Source of the DNA: an uncultured Allobosea sp.
GTDB taxonomy: Bacteria > Pseudomonadota > Alphaproteobacteria > Rhizobiales > Beijerinckiaceae
Direction of reading: 5' to 3'
Length of the DNA stretch: 46,268 nucleotides
NCBI RefSeq assembly: GCF_945956895.1
Contig: NZ_CAMFJF010000031.1
Span: 1-46,268, forward strand
Part shown: positions 1-8,726 of the stretch, piece after piece
Layout of the letters: each line of letters begins with the position of its first letter
How positions within the stretch are numbered: position 1 is the first letter of the stretch
The notes under the pieces: model-generated
What the model saw: the letters and a program-made list of their open reading frames with translations, nothing else
Databases searched by the model: none
Told to the model about the DNA's origin: nothing
Translations under genes and position numbers: made by a program

Positions 1-723
1 TTGCGTCAGGGCCCAGGCCTTGGGGCTGCCGCCCAGCGCGGAGACCGGCCAGCGGATACGCTGCCAGAGCGTCGGCGTGCGGCTGCCGCGGGTCATCCAC
101 AGGGTCGACGGCTTGCGGATCAGCAAGCGCGGCGCCGCGCCGGCTTCATGGAGCAGTGCCGCGGCTTCGAGGGCGGACTGGCCGGAGCCGACGACCGCGA
201 CCTCGAGCCCCTGGAAGGCGGCGAAGCTGTCGACCTTGGCCGTATGCGTGGCGGCGGCACCGGGCAGGGTCCGCAAGGCGTGCGGCATCCTGGCGAAATT
301 CGCCAGCCCGGTGGCGACGACGACATCGGATGCCTCGACCGCCTCGCCATTGCTGAGCGTCAGAAAATAACCGTCTCCCCATCGGGAGACGCTCGCGACG
401 TCGACGGGCTCGATCCGTTCGACATGCCGTTCCTGGAACCAGAGGCCGTAGGCGACGAAATTCGCGATGGAGCAGGGCTCGAACGTCTCCAGGCCGCGCG
501 GCTCGTTGTAGTCGGCGAAGGTCGAGCCCGGGTCCGGCGAGGAGATATTCGTCCCGAAGCAATAGGACTTGAGATAGCGTTGGGATCCCGCTCGGGCGAT
601 CTGGCTCCAGAAGGCCATGGGCTGTCCGAATATCCGGTGCGGGACATTGCGGGCCGCGAGATGGCTTGCGAGCGAAAGCCCGTAAGGCCCGCCGCCGATG
701 ATCGCCACGAGTTGCCTGCTCAT
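1..723 (-). CDS. FAD/NAD(P)-binding oxidoreductase (3' end outside window)
   Basis: The 241 visible codons begin at an ATG and run off the left edge, so the C-terminus is missing. Residues 4-20 carry a dinucleotide-binding fold with GGGPYG, and a second Rossmann motif (VAVVGSGQSALEAA) lies around residues 170-185. Together with VVATGLANF between them, this is the layout of two-dinucleotide flavoproteins such as flavin-containing monooxygenases and SidA/lysine N-hydroxylase-like enzymes. It probably uses FAD and NAD(P)H in the cytoplasm; the substrate cannot be told. The start lies 2 bp after the stop of the upstream ATP-grasp gene, so the two are very likely co-transcribed and may act on the same small molecule. 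Confidence 0.8.
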   Translation of the reverse strand, partial: MSRQLVAIIGGGPYGLSLASHLAARNVPHRIFGQPMAFWSQIARAGSQRYLKSYCFGTNISSPDPGSTFADYNEPRGLETFEPCSIANFVAYGLWFQERHVERIEPVDVASVSRWGDGYFLTLSNGEAVEASDVVVATGLANFARMPHALRTLPGAAATHTAKVDSFAAFQGLEVAVVGSGQSALEAAALLHEAGAAPRLLIRKPSTLWMTRGSRTPTLWQRIRWPVSALGGSPKAWALTQ

Positions 724-725
724 CG

Positions 726-2033
726 TCACAGCCCGCGCGCAACGAGGGGAGAGGACGGCAGCATGGTCCGCACGAAGCGCGGCGCCGCCCGGAAGCCGAG
801 ATAGAGCTCGGACAGGACATGGATGATGCCCGGTAGCGGATCGCCGCGATCGAACGCGAAACGAACCATATGCGCGCGGTTCTGCTTCGCCCAGTTGCGC
901 CAATACGTCAGATCCTTGAGGTGAGCTCGCATGCAGAGTGCCTGCGCCAGAAGGATCGCGTGCAGGGTGAAGCTGTCGCAGAAGACCACCTGTTCGGCCG
1001 GGTCCTCGTCCTGTGCCGTGGCCGCGAGCGTCCGCAGGGCATCGGCTTCTCCGAGCGCATCCAGATAGGCCAGCATCGGCAGGGGTAGCCCGCGGCGCAG
1101 ATCGAGGCCGATCTGGTTGAACAGGCGCGGGTTGAAATCGATGACCGTCCAGGCGCCGTCGTGCAGGATGAATTCGATCTCGAACAGCCCGAAATAGCCG
1201 AGCTCGCGACACAGGCGATGGACCGCCAGCGACAGGGCGGGGTCGGCCGGGCGCGACTCGTAGCATACGCCGACGCCCACAGGCCGTGAGCGCTGGAGGA
1301 TCTTGGTCGAGCGCCGGGTCACGAACACGTCGGTGCTGCGTCCGATGAAGCCCGAGATGGACACCACGCCTTCGCGCCCGATCTCGACGAATTTCTGGAT
1401 CACCGGCCGCACCGCATCGGGTGCGCGCGGCGTCTCGTCGAAACGGTAGCGTTCGCGAGCCAGGAAGCGCGGATACTCCGTCGCGAGCTCGTCGGCAGAT
1501 CGCACGACCACGCCCTTGTCGTTGCGCAGGCGATGGACATGGGTCCGCGGCTTGATCAGGACCGGATAGGGAAGCTGCGGCGCCAGTTCGGCGAGCTCGT
1601 CCAGGTTCCGGGGATCCCAGCTTGGCAGGACCGCGACACCGGCGCTCGTCGCGGCCTGTTCGAGCAGCGCCTTGTCGAGGATGCGCCTGATGGTGTCGAC
1701 CGGCGGCTGGTACAGGCGGAAATAGCGCGCGAGGAGCGGCGCGTTGGTGGTGTAGAGCCAGACCAGTTCGTCGGATGTCGGTAGCAGTACCTGGCCGGGA
1801 TCGGATTTTCCGATGGCGAGCAGCCGGTGGAGATAGCGCACGCTGTCGCTTTCGACCGGTCCGGCATGGCGGCGCCCGGTGCAGCGCGACCACCCGGCCG
1901 GACAAAAGGGATGATCGACGATGACATTGACGCCGACACCGTAGCCGGTGAGGTGTCGCATCGCCGCGATCGTTCCTCCGGAGGAGGCCGACCCCAACAG
2001 AACGGAGGGCTGTTTCAGTAGGGGGTGACGCAT
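726..2033 (-). CDS. ATP-grasp domain protein (carboxylate-amine ligase-like)
   Basis: This 435-residue protein has the ATP-grasp layout. There is a nucleotide-binding loop region near residues 140-185 (PYPVLIKPRTHV, with the conserved Lys), a central domain, and a metal-binding end EIEFILHDGAWTVIDFNPR near 285-305, where the Glu and Asn are typical Mg-ATP ligands. The N-terminus (SVLLGSASSGGTIAAMRHL) resembles the pre-ATP-grasp fold of carbamoyl-phosphate synthase-like ligases. Such enzymes make an acyl phosphate and join it to an amine or thiol. The start ATG is preceded by a GAGG ribosome site. The following flavoprotein gene starts 2 bp after this stop. The family is clear; the product is unknown. 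Confidence 0.8.
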   Translation of the reverse strand: MRHPLLKQPSVLLGSASSGGTIAAMRHLTGYGVGVNVIVDHPFCPAGWSRCTGRRHAGPVESDSVRYLHRLLAIGKSDPGQVLLPTSDELVWLYTTNAPLLARYFRLYQPPVDTIRRILDKALLEQAATSAGVAVLPSWDPRNLDELAELAPQLPYPVLIKPRTHVHRLRNDKGVVVRSADELATEYPRFLARERYRFDETPRAPDAVRPVIQKFVEIGREGVVSISGFIGRSTDVFVTRRSTKILQRSRPVGVGVCYESRPADPALSLAVHRLCRELGYFGLFEIEFILHDGAWTVIDFNPRLFNQIGLDLRRGLPLPMLAYLDALGEADALRTLAATAQDEDPAEQVVFCDSFTLHAILLAQALCMRAHLKDLTYWRNWAKQNRAHMVRFAFDRGDPLPGIIHVLSELYLGFRAAPRFVRTMLPSSPLVARGL

Positions 2034-2158
2034 GCCCAGCCTCGTTTTTCGACACGTCCCTTCAGCCGCAGGCCACTCGCGCGCGTGGGCGGCTCCCCTT
2101 AAAAACGCGCACGATGCCGTTGCGGCACGGACGGCTCGAAAAAAAATGGTCGGCTAGG

Positions 2159-2204
2159 GCATCGGCCCGAAAAGTGGCACGCGGTTTTCGGGAAGAGCCG
2201 ATGC
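2159..2204. repeat. Rhizobial-type palindromic intergenic element (RIME-like)
   Basis: The arms GCATCGGC (2159-2166) and GCCGATGC (2197-2204) are exact inverted repeats. Inside them, CCGAAAA (2167-2173) pairs with TTTTCGG (2185-2191). From memory, this resembles half of the RIME1-type elements scattered between genes of Rhizobiales. It sits in the 460-bp gene-free stretch 2034-2493 between the ATP-grasp gene and the caspase-like gene. Nothing else was recognised in that stretch, and no open frame there looks coding. A hairpin of this size could also affect mRNA ends. Confidence 0.6.
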
Positions 2205-2493
2205 TCCAGCGAGATACGATGGACCTCGCAGCCTGGGGCGCGTGGTGTCGAGCTTCGCCTCGGTCGCTACGATGCTGCGCTCTGCAAGAGGCAAGCGGGG
2301 GGATTTTCGAAGGGCGCCCAGCGGCAGGAACAGAGGTCGTCCTGCCGATCAAACGCGCAACCCGTTGCGTTTTGCAGGCCCACGCCGCGAAAGAGCGTAC
2401 AGCCCTTCCGTCGACAGTTGGCTGGCGGCGTGCGGTTGATCGCACGCCGCCGAGCGACGACGAGAGGCAGGCCGTCTGCGTTGCTGCCTGAAC

Positions 2494-4857
2494 TCAGCGG
2501 CAGAACGGCTGGCCGGGCGGGCAAGGCCGATGCTGCGGAGCGCGCGCCGGCTGCGGTGCAGCATGCGGGCGGGCCATCATCTGGCTGCGCTGCTGGGCCT
2601 GCATCGCACGTTGCTGTGCCTGTCGTTGCTGCTGGGCCTGCACCTGCATGGCCGCCCTTTGCTGAGCTTGCTGCTGGGCTTGCATCGCGCGCTGCTGAGC
2701 CTGTCGTTGCTGCTGGGCCTGCGCCTGCATGGCCGCCCTCTGCTGAGCCTGTTGCTGGGCTTGCATCGCACGCTGTTGAGACTGTCGCTGCTGTGCGGCC
2801 TGTGCCTGCATGGCTGCGCGCTGCTGGGCCGCGCGTTGCTGTTGCGCCTGAAGCGCTCCGGCCTGCTGCGCACGCTGTTGTGCAGCCCGCTGCGCTGCTG
2901 CCTGTCGCGCAGTCTCGGCGGCAGCGCCCTGCGGAGCCTGAGGCGCCATGCGTGGGCCAGCCGCGACCGGGCGGTTCGGCTGGGAGATGCCGGGCGGTGC
3001 GGCGAGACGTTGCGCGGGGGCGGCCGGCAAGGCGCCCGGCATCGGCAAGGGCTTCACGCCGGTCGGCACGGGGGCCGCAGGACCGCGCCCCGCCACCGGC
3101 AGGTTCGGTTGCGGCAACGGCCCGGGGCGCAACTGGCCGGGCCCGGCAGGCAATGCCGGCTGCCGGCCGGGCTGAAGCGCGGGCACTGATGGCGGATTGC
3201 CTTGCGGCGGACGCACCTGCTGCTGCCGGGCGCGCAAGACGGCGGCGGCGGGCAAGGCGGCTGCGGTTGCCGCAAGGGCCGCGGCTGCAGCCGGATGCTG
3301 CTGGATCAATTGCTGGGCACCCGCCACGAAGCCCGGCTGTCCGGGCTGGGAAACCGGGACTGCCGGGGCCTGAGGATTACCCATGAGTGCCGGCGGCAAG
3401 GGCGGCTCGGGCCGGCCCTGCGGGTTCGTCACCACCACGGATTGTGCGGTCGGGTTCACCACCACCGTGTTGTGGATGTTGGCGTTGATGATGTTGACCG
3501 GCGGCGGGACGACATAGCGCGGCCGTTCCACCCAGAGCGGAACCGGGTGATAGATCGGGATCGGCAGCACGAAGGCGGCGATGGGCGGGGGTGGCGGCGC
3601 CAGGTCGACATAGTAGACCGGCCGCGGCGGCAGGAACAGGGCCGGCACCGGCGGCGGCGGCAGGTCGTAGACCGGATCGGCGAAATAGACGACGGGGCGC
3701 TCGACATAGACGATCTCGTCGGGCGGGGGCGGCGGCACGTCGTAGGAGAGGGCGGCAAAGGCGGCCGGAGGCTCGAAGGCGGCGGCGAAATGCGTCAGCC
3801 TGCGGCGCGCATCGCCGGCATGGGGACCGCGCGGATAGCGCCGCAGATAGGACCAATAGGCGTCCGGGGTATCGGCGACGGCGCTTTCGCGCCAGACGAT
3901 CGCCTCGCGCCGGGCGGCCAGGATCGCGCGGACGCGCTTCGCCAGCGGGTCGCCCGGATAGGCGGCGAGGAAGTCCTCATAGCCGCGCATGCTGTCGCGG
4001 GCGAGCGCCGCGAGATAGGCGTCGCGCGCGTCGAAATCACGGATCGGCTTGTCGCGCAGGTCGAGGAAACGGCTCTGCGCCGGCGGGGCGGCGTTCGTGC
4101 GCTCGAAGAACAGGAAGGGCGCCTGGACCTTCGATGCCTGCCAGGGAATCCCGGCGCCGCCGGTCAGTTCGCTGGTGCGCAGCCGCACGCGCTCGAACAG
4201 GTCGTCGAGCGGCAGGCCGCCCTCCTTGATCATCTCCGACAAGGCCGTGGCATAGGCGCTGTAATCCTTGCCCTCCGGCGCGATGGTGCCGGGTGCGGCA
4301 TTGAAGGCGATCAGCGCGCCCGGATCAGGCTGCATCAGGGCAAGCCCGCCGGCGAGCGGCTGGCCCGAGCGGGCGAAGGGGTTGGCGCGGCCTGCGTCGA
4401 GCACGATGATCCGCGCCTTGAGCGGGAGCGTCGCCAGCGGCTTGACGAGATCGGTCAGGCGGATGGCGGCCAGCGGCACGTCGGCATCGCGCGTGATGCG
4501 GGCATCGACGGGGGCGAGATAGTTCTCGCCTTCGAACTGCAGCCCGTGCCCGGCATAATAGACGAAGGCGACCGTGTCGGGTCCCGAAGCCGCGGCCTTG
4601 TCGAGGAATTCGCGGAAGGTGGAACGCAGCGTCGTGGTGTCGAGGTCGCGCGCGCCGACGACGTCGAAACCGGCGGCCTGCAGTGTCTGTGCGATCAGGC
4701 CGGCATCGTTGGCCGGCGTCGCCAGGGCTCCCTCCGGATAGGCGCCGTTGCCGATCACGAGCGCGATTCGCTTCTCGGAGGATTGTGCCTGAGCGGGCTG
4801 TCCGCTCAGCAGCGCAGCCGCAAGGACAAGACCGCAGACGACACGCCAGAGCACCAT
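2494..4857 (-). CDS. Exported caspase-fold (C14-like) protein with degenerate active site
   Basis: A 787-residue protein with a Sec signal peptide (about residues 1-25, ending PAQAQ) and a p20-like caspase domain (about 30-250). The catalytic His is present in YYAGHG (H104), but the position normally read as DACRDNPF reads DAGRANPF. The nucleophile Cys is therefore Gly (G156; codon GGC at 4390-4392) and the next Asp is Ala. It is probably not a protease. Residues 360-470 are rich in PPPP, Tyr and Val, and the last 180 residues are Gln/Ala-rich repeats. A TTG lies five codons upstream, but the ATG at 4857 has GAGG at good spacing and starts the signal peptide directly. A scaffold or adaptor role outside the cytoplasm is inferred. 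Confidence 0.8.
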   Translation of the reverse strand: MVLWRVVCGLVLAAALLSGQPAQAQSSEKRIALVIGNGAYPEGALATPANDAGLIAQTLQAAGFDVVGARDLDTTTLRSTFREFLDKAAASGPDTVAFVYYAGHGLQFEGENYLAPVDARITRDADVPLAAIRLTDLVKPLATLPLKARIIVLDAGRANPFARSGQPLAGGLALMQPDPGALIAFNAAPGTIAPEGKDYSAYATALSEMIKEGGLPLDDLFERVRLRTSELTGGAGIPWQASKVQAPFLFFERTNAAPPAQSRFLDLRDKPIRDFDARDAYLAALARDSMRGYEDFLAAYPGDPLAKRVRAILAARREAIVWRESAVADTPDAYWSYLRRYPRGPHAGDARRRLTHFAAAFEPPAAFAALSYDVPPPPPDEIVYVERPVVYFADPVYDLPPPPVPALFLPPRPVYYVDLAPPPPPIAAFVLPIPIYHPVPLWVERPRYVVPPPVNIINANIHNTVVVNPTAQSVVVTNPQGRPEPPLPPALMGNPQAPAVPVSQPGQPGFVAGAQQLIQQHPAAAAALAATAAALPAAAVLRARQQQVRPPQGNPPSVPALQPGRQPALPAGPGQLRPGPLPQPNLPVAGRGPAAPVPTGVKPLPMPGALPAAPAQRLAAPPGISQPNRPVAAGPRMAPQAPQGAAAETARQAAAQRAAQQRAQQAGALQAQQQRAAQQRAAMQAQAAQQRQSQQRAMQAQQQAQQRAAMQAQAQQQRQAQQRAMQAQQQAQQRAAMQVQAQQQRQAQQRAMQAQQRSQMMARPHAAPQPARAPQHRPCPPGQPFCR
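2593..2850 (-). repeat. 81-bp in-frame tandem repeat in the caspase-like gene
   Basis: About three copies of an 81-bp unit start at 2620, 2701 and 2782, with a partial copy before the first. Each unit encodes 27 residues of the pattern QQRAAMQAQAQQQRQAQQRA followed by MQAQQQA. The unit length is a multiple of three, so copy-number change would keep the frame. The product would be a Gln/Ala/Arg-rich, probably helical or disordered tail. Confidence 0.85.
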
Positions 4858-5027
4858 GGAAACCTCACGCAATAAGGCCGCTCGTCGCAGAATCAGCCTT
4901 CCAGCCTGAACGGAGATTGAATGAAATTCGTTGAAACCACGAGTGGCTGGGACCTCAATCGGGGTTGAACGTCACTGCCGATACCAGAACCCGAGCCGGT
5001 TGCTTCGCTTGATCTCCGGAGCCTGGA

Positions 5028-6047
5028 TCACCGGCGCCGATCGGTCTCGGCGGACGCGACGGCCTGTTCGAGGAGTGCGAGCGCGCGCGCGCCGGCAACG
5101 GCATCAGGGACGTCGAGCTTCTCGCCACGGGCGGCCCGGACAAAATCGCCGAGGATCGCGTGATAGCCCTTGTGGTCCTCGTTGGCGGCGACCGTGAAAT
5201 TGGGCTCCCAGACCAATGTATCCTCAATATCCACCAGGGTGGCGTCGCCGCGCGACACCTTGAACGGCGGAGCTCGGAAATAGCGGACCTCGTGCAGGTT
5301 TCGCACCTCGACGCGGCGATGGTCGCCCATCACCTGCCACCATTCCATCGGCGTGCCGCGCGACTGATGCGTGCCCATCACGAGCGTTCCGATGCCGCCG
5401 TTGCGGAAGCGGAAATCGACATGGAGGAGCAGCTTGCCGGGCTCCAGCTCGTGCCGGCGCGCGCTGACCGTCGCAACCTCGCCCATCAGATGTGGGATCA
5501 GGTCGAAATAATGCACACAGTGATGCAGGTAGAAGCCGGTGTAGTCGACGTCTTTGGCGAAGTAGGTCGGCGCGGTCATGTACTGGCCAAGGAAGCTCGC
5601 CGTTTCCCCGAATTCCGGCGCATGGATCACGTTGGCGGCGATGCGGTTGGCGGTGGAATAGCGCTTCATGAAGCCGACGACGACGGGAATGCCGCGAGCC
5701 TTGGCGGCATCGGCCAGCTCCTGTGCCTGCTGCGACGTCGCCGCCGGCGGCTTCTCGATGAAGAGCGGCAATCCGCGGGCGATTGTCGCGAGGCCGACCT
5801 CGTAATGCTGCTGCGGCCCCATGGCGAGGCCGACGGCGTCGATATCCGAGCGGGCGAGCAGGGCGCGCCAGTCGCCCAGCTGGTTCTCGGGCGTGACGCC
5901 GTAGCGCCGACCGGTCGCGGCGAGGTTTTCCGGTGAGATGTCGCAGATCGCCTGCAGGACGACGTCGTGCCGGGTGACCTGCGGCAGCAGCATCTCGTTG
6001 GCATGCGTGCCGCAGCCGATCCAGCCGAGGCGAAGAGGGGATGTCAT
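5028..6047 (-). CDS. Gfo/Idh/MocA family oxidoreductase
   Basis: This 339-residue protein starts with a Rossmann motif (LGWIGCGTHANE, residues 5-16) and has the EKPPA motif near residue 100 that marks the Gfo/Idh/MocA family. These NAD(P)-dependent enzymes oxidise or reduce sugars, inositols and sugar acids in the cytoplasm. It is the last gene of the minus-strand sugar locus and overlaps the preceding epimerase stop by one base (TGATG), so it is translated with it. It probably dehydrogenates the transported sugar or its epimer; the exact substrate is not visible. Confidence 0.85.
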   Translation of the reverse strand: MTSPLRLGWIGCGTHANEMLLPQVTRHDVVLQAICDISPENLAATGRRYGVTPENQLGDWRALLARSDIDAVGLAMGPQQHYEVGLATIARGLPLFIEKPPAATSQQAQELADAAKARGIPVVVGFMKRYSTANRIAANVIHAPEFGETASFLGQYMTAPTYFAKDVDYTGFYLHHCVHYFDLIPHLMGEVATVSARRHELEPGKLLLHVDFRFRNGGIGTLVMGTHQSRGTPMEWWQVMGDHRRVEVRNLHEVRYFRAPPFKVSRGDATLVDIEDTLVWEPNFTVAANEDHKGYHAILGDFVRAARGEKLDVPDAVAGARALALLEQAVASAETDRRR

Positions 6048-6949
6048 CACGCGATTCCCTTCGTCGTCGCGAGCCGTTCGGCGAAGGCGAGCGTCGCCCT
6101 GAGGTAGTCGATGCTGGCCGTGAGTTCGGCATCCTCGTTGCGGGAGGGGGCACGCCATTGCGCCAGCGTCACGCCCGCCGCCTCGTCGTCGCGGCGGAAC
6201 GGTTCCAGCACGATCGGGCCCTTGTAGCCGCTTGCGGCAAGCGCGCGGGCGATCGCCGGCCAGTCGATATGGCCGGAGCCGACGAAGCCGCGGTTGTTCT
6301 CGTTCGCCTGGAAATGCACGAGCCGCGACCCGGCCAGCCGGATGGAGGCGGCGAGATCGTATTCCTCCATGTTCATGTGGAAGGTGTCGAGCATCACGCC
6401 GACGGCCGGCGAAGCGACGGCCTCGACATAATCCAGCGCGTGCCGGCAGGTGTTGCACATGTCGGTTTCGAAACGGTTCAGCGGCTCGACACCGAGGACG
6501 ACGCCTTTGTCGGCGGCGCGTTTCGCTGCCTGCGTCAGGCCGCGCACGACGGCCTCGACCCGGCGGCGACGCTCGGCCGGCTCGACCGGATGCGGCGCCC
6601 GGCCGGCGAAGACGAGCGGCGCGCCGTAAAGCGGCCCGCCGACGATGCCCGCCCCCAGCGCGGCGGCGATGTCGACGCATTGCTCGAGATAGGCGATGCC
6701 GGCTTGATGCGCGGCCGGATCGGCGCTGGCGAGATCGCGGGTCAGATTCACCCGCGCCGCGAGCACGATCGAAAGGCCGGCATCGGCTGCGGCGGCCTTC
6801 GTCTCGGCGAGGTCGAGTTCGCCCGGCTCCGGCACCAGCAATTCGACCACATCGGCGCCAGCCTGCTTCATGCGCTGGAAGGTCGGGAAATGCTCGCGCC
6901 CAAAGGGGCGCGCATAGAACATCGAGATCACCCCGATCGCATTGGTCAT
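6047..6949 (-). CDS. Sugar phosphate isomerase/epimerase, ketose 3-epimerase-like
   Basis: A 300-residue TIM-barrel protein of the xylose-isomerase-like/AP endonuclease 2 superfamily. Likely metal and catalytic residues are E155 (VLGVEPLNRFE), D188 and H191 (MLDTFHMN), H227 (GHIDW) and E249 (VLEPF). Their spacing matches D-tagatose/D-psicose 3-epimerases. Such enzymes epimerise ketoses at C3 in the cytoplasm using Mn or Co. The start overlaps the stop of the upstream permease gene by 4 bp (ATGA). It probably converts the imported sugar before or after the adjacent Gfo/Idh dehydrogenase acts. Other members of the superfamily act on inositol derivatives, so the substrate stays open. Confidence 0.8.
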   Translation of the reverse strand: MTNAIGVISMFYARPFGREHFPTFQRMKQAGADVVELLVPEPGELDLAETKAAAADAGLSIVLAARVNLTRDLASADPAAHQAGIAYLEQCVDIAAALGAGIVGGPLYGAPLVFAGRAPHPVEPAERRRRVEAVVRGLTQAAKRAADKGVVLGVEPLNRFETDMCNTCRHALDYVEAVASPAVGVMLDTFHMNMEEYDLAASIRLAGSRLVHFQANENNRGFVGSGHIDWPAIARALAASGYKGPIVLEPFRRDDEAAGVTLAQWRAPSRNEDAELTASIDYLRATLAFAERLATTKGIA

Positions 6950-7782
6950 GATTTGACTGCTCCTGCCGTCAGGCCGCCGACGAGGCGCTTCTGCACAAAA
7001 AGGAAAAGAATGGTAACGGGAAGCGCGATGATCGTTCCGCCCGCGGTGAGGATGCCCCACTGCACCGTGAATTCGCCGATGAACAATTGCAGGGCGACGG
7101 TCACCGGCCTGACCGTCTCGCCCGAGAGCATCATCGCGAACAGATATTCGTTCCACGAGGTGATGAAGACGTAGATCGCCGTGGTGACGATGCCCGGCAT
7201 CACCAGTGGCAGCACGACCAGCCGGATCGTCTGCAGGCGCGATGCGCCATCGATCGTCGCGGCTTCGTCGAGATCCCTGGGGATCGCGTTGAAGTAGCTG
7301 ACCAGCATCCAGATCGAGAACGGGATCGAGAAGGTCGAATGGCCGATGATGACGCCGAGAAAGGTGTCGATCAGCCCGAGCGTCCGCATCAGCACGAAGA
7401 GCGGGATGATCAGCAGCACGATCGGGAACATGTTGATGACGAGGAAGCCGGTCATCAGCGTGCGTCGCCCGGCGAAGCGGAAGCGCGAGAACGAATAGGC
7501 CGCCGGAACGCTGGTCGCGAGCCCGAGCAGCACGGCGCCGCAGGCGATGATCAGGCTGTTCAGCAGATTGACCGGAAAGCTCGTGCGTTGGATCAGCGTC
7601 CGGTAATGCTCGAAGGTGGTGCTGCTCGGCAGGTAGCGCACCGGAAACTGCGAGAGGTCCGCATTCGGCTTGATCGAGGTCAGCAGCATCCAGGCGAAGG
7701 GCGCGAGCGCGAAGGCGAGCACCAGCAGCACGGGGATCTCGACCTGGATCAGATTGCGGATGAAGGAGCGACGCCGGATCAT
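6946..7782 (-). CDS. Carbohydrate ABC transporter permease (MalG type)
   Basis: A 278-residue inner-membrane permease with about six transmembrane helices. It has the EAA loop that contacts the ATPase (DEAATIDGASRLQTIRLVVLP, residues about 178-198) and WNEYLFA, typical of MalG-like CUT1 proteins. It pairs with the MalF-type gene upstream, whose stop it overlaps by 4 bp. No ATPase gene lies in the locus, so it must share one made elsewhere. Confidence 0.9.
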   Translation of the reverse strand: MIRRRSFIRNLIQVEIPVLLVLAFALAPFAWMLLTSIKPNADLSQFPVRYLPSSTTFEHYRTLIQRTSFPVNLLNSLIIACGAVLLGLATSVPAAYSFSRFRFAGRRTLMTGFLVINMFPIVLLIIPLFVLMRTLGLIDTFLGVIIGHSTFSIPFSIWMLVSYFNAIPRDLDEAATIDGASRLQTIRLVVLPLVMPGIVTTAIYVFITSWNEYLFAMMLSGETVRPVTVALQLFIGEFTVQWGILTAGGTIIALPVTILFLFVQKRLVGGLTAGAVKS

Positions 7783-8678
7783 CTCTCCATCTCCCCGGCC
7801 TGTCGGCGGACATAGAGCCAGACGATGCCGAGCAGGATCGCAGTCAGCATCAGCGAAAGCGAGGCGGCATAGCCGAATTCCATGCCGGTATAGGCGCGCA
7901 GGAAGGCATAGAGCGGCAGCGTATGCGTGGCATAGCCCGGCCCGCCTCCGGTCATCACCAGGATGACGTCGAGCGAATTGGCGACCCAGATGATGCGCAG
8001 CAGCACGGCCGTGGCGACGATGCCGGCGATCGAGGGCAGGGTGACGTGGAGGAACTGGCGCCAGGTGCTCGCGCCGTCGATCTCGGCTGCCTCGTAGAGC
8101 TCGCCCGGCACGGTCTGTAACCCCGCCAGGATGGTGACGGTGAAGAACGGAAAGCCCTGCCAGACCAGCGCCAGCATGATGCAGGCGAGCGCCGTCGAAG
8201 GCTGGGCGAGCCAGGGATGAGGCGCCGAGATCAGGCCGAGGCGCAGCAGGATGTCGTTGAAGACGCCGAGATTGAAATCGTAGATCCAGGTCCACATCAG
8301 GCCGATGATCACGCTGGGCAGAGCCCAGGGGATGATGACGAGCGCGCGCGCCAGCCCGCGCCACCAGAAGCTCTGGTTGAGCAGGAGCGCCGCGCCGAGG
8401 CCGAGCAGGAGCTGGAGCGAGACGACGCCCGCGACCCAGATCGCCGAATTGAGCAGGGCTATCCAGAAGACCTCGTCCGAGAGGGCGGTCGCGAAGTTCC
8501 GCAGGCCGACGAAACGGAAATTGTCGGGGTCGTAGAGAACGTAGTCGTGCAGGCTGTACCAGGCCGTTTGCAGGACCGGGAACAGGATGACCAGCGCCGT
8601 CACCAGCAGTGCCGGCAGCAGAAAACCGTATGGGGTCGCGGCGCGAACCGTGGCGCTGGTCGCCGTTGCCTTGTTCAT
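7779..8678 (-). CDS. Carbohydrate ABC transporter permease (MalF type)
   Basis: A 299-residue permease with six predicted membrane segments, the first at about residues 17-40 (YGFLLPALLVTALVILFPVL). The EAA loop reads YEAAEIDGASTWRQFLHVTLP near residues 190-210. It belongs to the CUT1 family that imports sugars, sugar alcohols and glycosides. It is preceded by the solute-binding protein gene, with a 67-bp gap that holds a strong hairpin, and overlaps the MalG-type gene by 4 bp. The cytoplasmic partner ATPase is not in the window. Confidence 0.9.
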   Translation of the reverse strand: MNKATATSATVRAATPYGFLLPALLVTALVILFPVLQTAWYSLHDYVLYDPDNFRFVGLRNFATALSDEVFWIALLNSAIWVAGVVSLQLLLGLGAALLLNQSFWWRGLARALVIIPWALPSVIIGLMWTWIYDFNLGVFNDILLRLGLISAPHPWLAQPSTALACIMLALVWQGFPFFTVTILAGLQTVPGELYEAAEIDGASTWRQFLHVTLPSIAGIVATAVLLRIIWVANSLDVILVMTGGGPGYATHTLPLYAFLRAYTGMEFGYAASLSLMLTAILLGIVWLYVRRQAGEMER

Positions 8679-8704
8679 GGCATCGTCCCTTGGATCGATG
8701 GGCA

Positions 8705-8726
8705 GCGCCGGGGGGGCACCCGGCGC
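8705..8726 (-). promoter_or_regulatory. Intercistronic hairpin after the binding-protein gene
   Basis: GCGCCGGG (8705-8712) and CCCGGCGC (8719-8726) form a perfect 8-bp stem with a 6-nt loop in the gap between the binding-protein stop and the permease start. No T-run follows in the direction of transcription. It is more likely an mRNA-stabilising or partial-attenuation stem, which would raise binding-protein over permease levels, than a full terminator. Confidence 0.55.

Noticed and set aside
3202..4875. A 557-codon plus-strand open frame opposite the caspase-like gene
   Set aside because: The translation is Arg/Gly/Asp-rich with no domain, and the opposite strand encodes a clear signal peptide and caspase fold.
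5028..6680. Apparent N-terminal extension of the Gfo/Idh protein by about 210 residues
   Set aside because: The extension is an out-of-frame reading of the epimerase gene; the Rossmann motif starts right after the ATG at 6047.
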